Shown here in pieces: positions 6,386 through 9,375 of a stretch of DNA of 9,375 bases (the first letter of the stretch is position 1; every line of letters begins with the position of its first letter). The position numbers and the translations under genes are program-made. The DNA is from Neisseriaceae bacterium. Lineage in GTDB: Bacteria; Pseudomonadota; Gammaproteobacteria; Burkholderiales; Neisseriaceae. The notes under the pieces were generated by a model. That model saw nothing but the letters and a program-made list of their open reading frames with translations, made no database searches and was not told the DNA's origin. Location of the stretch: positions 1 to 9,375 of the forward strand of contig JAGNPU010000046.1 in assembly GCA_017989485.1 (NCBI GenBank). The letters run 5' to 3'.

Positions 6386-7063
6386 TTAGTTTTTGGTGAA
6401 TAAATACCCTAGGCCACGTATCGTTTGGATTAACGAAGGGTCGCCAATTTTTTGGCGGATGCTGGAAATGTGCACGTCAATGCTGCGGTCAAACTTGGCC
6501 AGCTTACGGTCTAGGCCTTCTTGTGACAGCATGTCTTTGCTCACGACCTGGCCAGCACGGCGCAGTAAAACCTCTAATAGGTTAAATTCGGTGCTGGTTA
6601 AATCCAAAGGGGCGTCGCCTAGCTTAACCTGACGCGTTTCTGGCGACAGGGTGATGTTGCTCACGGTCAGGATTGCATTATTGTCGACGCTGGTGTCGTG
6701 ATTGTTCGAGCGGCGTAAAATCGCATTGATGCGCGCCAGCAGTTCACGTGGGGTGCAAGGCTTAGGTACATAGTCATCGGCACCCATTTCCAAGCCGATG
6801 ATGCGGTCAATGTCGTCACCTTTGGCGGTGAGCATGATGATGGGGATTTTGCTGTTTTGGCGAATGATTTTCAAGGCATCCAAGCCGGTTAGCTTGGGCA
6901 TCATTGAGTCGAGCACAATGACGTCATACAGGCCTGAGGCGGCTTCTTTTACACCGGCTTCACCGTCGTGGACGGCATCCACGCTCAAGCCTTCGGCGGT
7001 TAAGTATTCGCTTAAAAGTTCAGTCAAAACAGTATCGTCATCAACGAGTAGGACACGATTCAT
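6386..7063 (-). CDS. misR: OmpR-family response regulator, CpxR/MisR type
   Basis: DNA-binding response regulator of 225 residues, partner of the downstream kinase. The receiver domain (1 to about 118) has the acidic pocket D8-D9-D10, phosphoacceptor D52 (VLDSMMP), T79 (MLTAKG) and K101 (VPKPC). The winged-helix effector domain (about 128-225) shows STEFNLLEVLL, the recognition-helix region around RSIDVHISSIRQKIG and the closing wing IRGLGYLF. AAGGA lies nine bases before the ATG. The regulator-first, kinase-second order is that of cpxRA and neisserial misRS. CpxR-type regulators control envelope folding and stress genes. No clear pair of GTAAA half-sites is seen in the promoter region, so autoregulation is not shown. 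The family call is firm; the ortholog name is by resemblance. Confidence 0.92.
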   Translation of the reverse strand: MNRVLLVDDDTVLTELLSEYLTAEGLSVDAVHDGEAGVKEAASGLYDVIVLDSMMPKLTGLDALKIIRQNSKIPIIMLTAKGDDIDRIIGLEMGADDYVPKPCTPRELLARINAILRRSNNHDTSVDNNAILTVSNITLSPETRQVKLGDAPLDLTSTEFNLLEVLLRRAGQVVSKDMLSQEGLDRKLAKFDRSIDVHISSIRQKIGDPSLIQTIRGLGYLFTKN

Positions 7064-7075
7064 AGTGAGTTCCTT

Positions 7076-7090
7076 TGATCAAGCTGATCA
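7076..7090. repeat. TGATCA-AGC-TGATCA repeat in the regulator leader
   Basis: Two copies of the self-complementary hexamer TGATCA (7076-7081, 7085-7090) flank AGC, making both a direct and an inverted repeat. It starts 13 bases upstream of the response-regulator start codon and abuts the ribosome site. It carries two GATC sites nine bases apart. It could be an operator or a leader hairpin. Confidence 0.4.
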
Positions 7091-7122
7091 TATTACGGGT
7101 GTCAATAGAGTTATATTATAAA

Positions 7123-7150
7123 TTAATATATTAAATATTATATGTATCAA
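7123..7150 (-). promoter_or_regulatory. Candidate sigma-70 promoter for the two-component operon
   Basis: Within the A+T-rich block 7108-7143, the minus strand reads TTGATA (7150-7145, five of six to -35), a 16-base spacer, then TATTAA (7128-7123, four of six to -10). This gives a transcript start near 7116 and a leader of about 50 bases. Exact TATAAT hexamers also occur in this block but lack a partnered -35, so the exact position is uncertain. Confidence 0.4.
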
Positions 7151-7182
7151 GTAAGCAGCGCAATCTATTGTGGCCGATTGTC

Positions 7183-7214
7183 TTTAAACCGTTTAAATAA
7201 TGTGGTTAAACCAC
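7183..7214. repeat. Paired palindromes downstream of ruvB
   Basis: TTTAAAC-c-GTTTAAA (7183-7197) and GTGGTT-a-AACCAC (7202-7214) are two perfect odd-length palindromes sharing a TTAAACC core repeated at a 22-base interval. They lie just past the ruvB stop and upstream of the two-component promoter candidate. Neither has a GC-rich stem followed by a T-run, so they are not an obvious ruvB terminator. Confidence 0.4.
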
Positions 7215-7217
7215 TGC

Positions 7218-8255
7218 TTATGCATCATTTTCTGGGTTTAAGCCAAAATGATGTTGCGATTTTGGCGTGGCCATGCGCCCCCGAGGGGTGCGTTGTAAAA
7301 ATCCCTGCTGGATTAAAAAAGGCTCAATCACGTCTTCAATGGTGTCGGTGGATTCGCCAATGGCGGCCGCGACGTTGTCTAGGCCGACGGGGCCACCGCC
7401 AAATTTAAACAACACCGCCTCCAGAAACTTCCTGTCCATGACGTCTAGGCCCAAGGGGTCAACGTCCAGCATCTGTAAGGCCGCATCGGCCACTTCGGCA
7501 TTGATCACGCCGTCGTGTTTGACTTCGGCGTAGTCGCGCACGCGGCGCAGTAGACGGTTGGCGATTCTGGGCGTGCCACGGCTACGGGTGGCAATTTCCC
7601 AAGCCCCTGCCTCTGCCAGGCTTAATTCTAATAGCTTGGCAGAGCGGCTGACGATGGTGGCCAGCTCGCTGGCCGTGTAAAACTCCAGCCGCGACACGAT
7701 GCCGAATCGATCCCTCAACGGGTTAGTCAGCATGCCGGCCCGAGTAGTTGCACCCACCAGTGTAAAAGGGGGTAAATCTATCTTCACCGAGCGAGCGGCA
7801 GGGCCTTCCCCTATCATGATGTCTAACTGATAGTCTTCCAGCGCGGGGTACAAAATCTCTTCCACCACGGGGCTTAAACGATGAATTTCATCGATAAACA
7901 ACACGTCGTGGGGGTCGAGGTTGGTCAAAAGCGCCGCCAAGTCGCCGGCACGTTCCAGTACCGGTCCCGAGGTTTGGCGCAGGTTGACCCCAAGTTCGCG
8001 CGCAATAATGTGCGCCAACGTGGTTTTGCCTAGGCCTGGGGGCCCAAACAATAAAGTGTGATCTAAGGCTTCACCACGCTGTTTCGCTGCTTGGATGAAA
8101 ATCTCCAGCTGCTCACGGGCTTTGGTTTGGCCGACGTACTCGTCCAACATCTTCGGGCGCAGGGCGCGCTCCAAGGCGTCTTCTTGTTTGGAAATGCTTT
8201 GCATGGCCACCAAACGTTCGGGCGCACCACCGATGAGGTTGTCTGTTTCTAGCAT
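7218..8255 (-). CDS. ruvB: Holliday junction branch-migration ATPase RuvB
   Basis: Hexameric AAA+ motor that, with RuvA, drives branch migration of Holliday junctions during recombinational repair and replication-fork rescue, preparing them for RuvC. The 345-residue protein has Walker [10 protein letters not shown] (71-79), Walker B with D122-E123 (FIDEIH), sensor 1 GATTR (168-172), the DRFG segment with R183 where the E. coli arginine finger R174 aligns, and a C-terminal winged helix (about 270-335) with GGGPVGLDN and TPRGR. The N-terminus MLETDNL resembles neisserial RuvB, supporting the ATG at 8255 although no good ribosome site precedes it. ruvA and ruvC are not adjacent, unlike the enterobacterial ruvAB order. 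It follows erpA after a terminator and so needs its own promoter. Confidence 0.97.
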   Translation of the reverse strand: MLETDNLIGGAPERLVAMQSISKQEDALERALRPKMLDEYVGQTKAREQLEIFIQAAKQRGEALDHTLLFGPPGLGKTTLAHIIARELGVNLRQTSGPVLERAGDLAALLTNLDPHDVLFIDEIHRLSPVVEEILYPALEDYQLDIMIGEGPAARSVKIDLPPFTLVGATTRAGMLTNPLRDRFGIVSRLEFYTASELATIVSRSAKLLELSLAEAGAWEIATRSRGTPRIANRLLRRVRDYAEVKHDGVINAEVADAALQMLDVDPLGLDVMDRKFLEAVLFKFGGGPVGLDNVAAAIGESTDTIEDVIEPFLIQQGFLQRTPRGRMATPKSQHHFGLNPENDA

Positions 8256-8289
8256 AATATGACCATCATAAGAATCAAGCGATTAATTT

Positions 8290-8340
8290 TCGCACATATT
8301 GACCTGTTCGTGCGATTTATTCTAATGGGATGCCCATTAG
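8290..8340. promoter_or_regulatory. Inverted repeats in the ruvB upstream region
   Basis: The 137 bases between erpA and ruvB must contain the ruvB promoter. Two inverted repeats stand out: TCGCAC (8290-8295) with GTGCGA (8310-8315), 14 bases apart; and CTAATGGG-atg-CCCATTAG (8322-8340), a perfect 8-bp repeat. No CTGT-N8-ACAG LexA-type box is present, so SOS control is not supported. No convincing -35/-10 pair was found. Confidence 0.4.
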
Positions 8341-8348
8341 GATACAGC

Positions 8349-8372
8349 AAAGGCTGCCCTAGGGCAGCCTTT
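8349..8372. terminator. Terminator after erpA
   Basis: AAAGGCTGCCCT (8349-8360) is the exact reverse complement of AGGGCAGCCTTT (8361-8372), a 24-base perfect palindrome. It lies 20 bases past the erpA stop. The stem is strong and GC-rich, but only three T follow on the minus strand, so it should terminate less efficiently than the other hairpins here. Confidence 0.65.
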
Positions 8373-8392
8373 TGGGTGTCTCAGGCAGTGTT

Positions 8393-8743
8393 TTAGACTG
8401 AGAAAGACGAACCGCAGCCACAGGTCGTGGTGGCATTGGGGTTACGGATCACGAATTGTGAGCCGTGTAGGCTTTCCGTGTAGTCGATCTCAGCGCCCAC
8501 CAGATATTGGTAGCTCATCGGGTCAACCAAGAAGGTTAAGCCATCTTTTTCGATTTCAAAGTCGTCATCGTTCACGATTTCGTCAAAGGTAAAGCCGTAT
8601 TGGAAGCCAGAGCACCCGCCGCCGTTTACGAACACGCGTAATTTCAGGTCGGGGTTGTTTTCTTCCGCAATCAGGTCTTGGACCTTGGTGCAGCAGCTTT
8701 CGGTGAAGACAATCGGGGTGTCAACGGTCGCAGTATCAGTCAT
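8393..8743 (-). CDS. erpA: A-type iron-sulfur carrier ErpA
   Basis: Small cytosolic Fe-S carrier of 116 residues that accepts clusters from the assembly scaffold and passes them to apo-targets such as isoprenoid-synthesis and respiratory enzymes. The three cluster-ligand cysteines of the HesB/IscA/ErpA family are present: C44 in [11 protein letters not shown], and C108 and C110 in the C-terminal TCGCGSSF. Length and the GGGCSGF form fit ErpA better than IscA, and no isc genes lie nearby. C17 and C18 near the N-terminus are extra cysteines outside the usual ligand set. AAGGAG lies eight bases before the ATG, which is a strong start. It follows argC by 60 bases on the same strand and is closed by a hairpin terminator. 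Confidence 0.94.
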   Translation of the reverse strand: MTDTATVDTPIVFTESCCTKVQDLIAEENNPDLKLRVFVNGGGCSGFQYGFTFDEIVNDDDFEIEKDGLTFLVDPMSYQYLVGAEIDYTESLHGSQFVIRNPNATTTCGCGSSFSV

Positions 8744-8803
8744 GTGTGTGCTCCTTCATTTAGTTTTCATGATTGTAGTCCTTTTTGCCACGAAAAGCGA
8801 CTA
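8744..8803 (-). promoter_or_regulatory. argC-erpA spacer with possible -10 and hairpin
   Basis: On the minus strand TACAAT (8777-8772) is a good -10-like hexamer 28 bases before the erpA start, but no matching -35 stands 16-18 bases upstream. A stem TAGTC-g-CTTTT with AAAAG-GACTA, bearing a one-base bulge and a 7-base loop, spans the area upstream of it. It lacks a T-run, so it is not a clear argC terminator; erpA may read through from argC. Confidence 0.3.
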
Positions 8804-9375
8804 TTAAGGCAATAGGGGTATGATTTGTAACCCCATTTTTGGGGCTAGGCCCAGCATTAGGTTCATATTTTGCACGGCCTGACCGGCGGCACCCTTCATT
8901 AAATTGTCAATGACGGACAGGATAATGTAGGTGTTGCTTTCGGGGGCTTTTTGGATGCTGATGCGGCACAGATTGGCCCCGCGCACCGAGCGGGTTTGGG
9001 GGCAGCTGCCGCTGGGCAAAACATCCACAAAGGCTTGATGGGCATAGTGTTGCTCATACAGGGCCTGCACGTCTAGGTTGGGGTTGTGTAAGGTCACATA
9101 CAGCGTGGCGTGCATGCCGCGAATCAGCGGTGTTAAGTGGGGCACAAACACCAGATTGGCCTGTTGGCCGGTGGTGGTTTTAATGGTTTGTTTGATCTCG
9201 GGCAAATGACGGTGACCGCCGACGGCATAGGCCTGGAAATTGTCGCCCGCTTCGCACAAAAGCGACCCAATGGCGGCCTTACGGCCTGAACCGGACACGC
9301 CCGACTTACAGTCCGCAATCAGTGGCTGGGCCAAATCGATGGCGCTGCTTTGCAACAAGGGCAGCAGGCCTAAGG
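8804..9375 (-). CDS. argC: N-acetyl-gamma-glutamyl-phosphate reductase, C-terminal part
   Basis: NADPH-dependent reductase of arginine synthesis converting N-acetylglutamyl phosphate to the semialdehyde. The gene enters from the right edge, so only about 190 C-terminal residues of an expected 330-350 are here. The open frame continues to the edge (reading LGLLPLLQ), so the TTG at 9358 is not the start. Seen are [10 protein letters not shown] (fragment 24-33), GGHRHLPEI (52-60) with the histidines expected in the active-site region, a [10 protein letters not shown] segment, and the C-terminal [14 protein letters not shown] motif of this family. The catalytic cysteine motif (usually GCYPT) should lie just beyond the edge. 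The order argC then erpA puts an arginine gene directly upstream of an Fe-S gene; no functional tie is known to me. Confidence 0.94.
   Translation of the reverse strand, partial: LGLLPLLQSSAIDLAQPLIADCKSGVSGSGRKAAIGSLLCEAGDNFQAYAVGGHRHLPEIKQTIKTTTGQQANLVFVPHLTPLIRGMHATLYVTLHNPNLDVQALYEQHYAHQAFVDVLPSGSCPQTRSVRGANLCRISIQKAPESNTYIILSVIDNLMKGAAGQAVQNMNLMLGLAPKMGLQIIPLLP

Noticed and set aside
7142..7408. An 88-codon plus-strand frame spanning the end of ruvB.
   Set aside because: No ribosome site and most of it is antisense to conserved ruvB codons.
8349..8372. AGGGCAGCCTTTTG resembles DNA uptake sequence dialects of some Neisseriaceae (AGGCAGCCTGAA type).
   Set aside because: It has an extra base and the wrong 3' end, and is explained by the terminator palindrome. 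The classical GCCGTCTGAA was not found on either strand by eye.
8256..8392. Possible LexA/SOS control of ruvB.
   Set aside because: A CTGT occurs at 8304-8308 but no ACAG stands eight bases away.
1..9375. Mobile element, CRISPR array, defence island, toxin-antitoxin or biosynthetic cluster.
   Set aside because: Every sizeable open region encodes a recognisable housekeeping or regulatory family, and no long direct repeats or transposase motifs were seen.

Overview
This window looks like ordinary core chromosome of a betaproteobacterium, most likely in or near the Neisseriaceae. That placement rests on my memory of neisserial proteins: DsbC, RuvB, the NExo-type exonuclease III and the CpxRA/MisRS-type two-component pair all resemble them, and DsbC carries a neisserial-looking lipoprotein signal. 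I saw no neisserial DNA uptake sequence (GCCGTCTGAA), phage gene, insertion sequence, CRISPR array, tRNA or rRNA. All complete genes appear intact. I see no convincing undescribed system; the notable points are regulatory structures and residue-level details.

Layout: (1) 51-3514, minus strand: a four-gene run in the order alpha/beta hydrolase -> PolB-like 3'-5' exonuclease -> prephenate dehydrogenase (tyrA) -> exonuclease III (xth), closed by a hairpin terminator at 51-82. (2) 3515-3727: a divergent intergenic region with several inverted repeats. (3) 3728-4926, plus strand: dsbC with its own terminator, then a small acyl-CoA-binding protein gene. (4) 4939-4987: a 23-bp perfect hairpin that terminates the acyl-CoA-binding gene and also contains the end of the histidine kinase gene on the other strand. 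(5) 4979-7063, minus strand: a response regulator followed by its sensor kinase. (6) 7064-7217: an A+T-rich intergenic region, probably the regulator's promoter. (7) 7218-9375, minus strand: argC (3' part only) -> erpA -> terminator -> ruvB.

Functional themes: DNA repair and recombination (exonuclease III, PolB-like exonuclease, RuvB), amino-acid synthesis (TyrA, ArgC), envelope folding and stress (DsbC, CpxRA/MisRS-type pair), Fe-S delivery (ErpA) and lipid handling (acyl-CoA-binding protein). The tyrA-exonuclease junction is tight (1 base between stop and start), as is regulator-kinase (9 bases), which suggests co-translation. The DsbC/two-component neighbourhood fits envelope disulfide homeostasis, but a regulatory link is inference.
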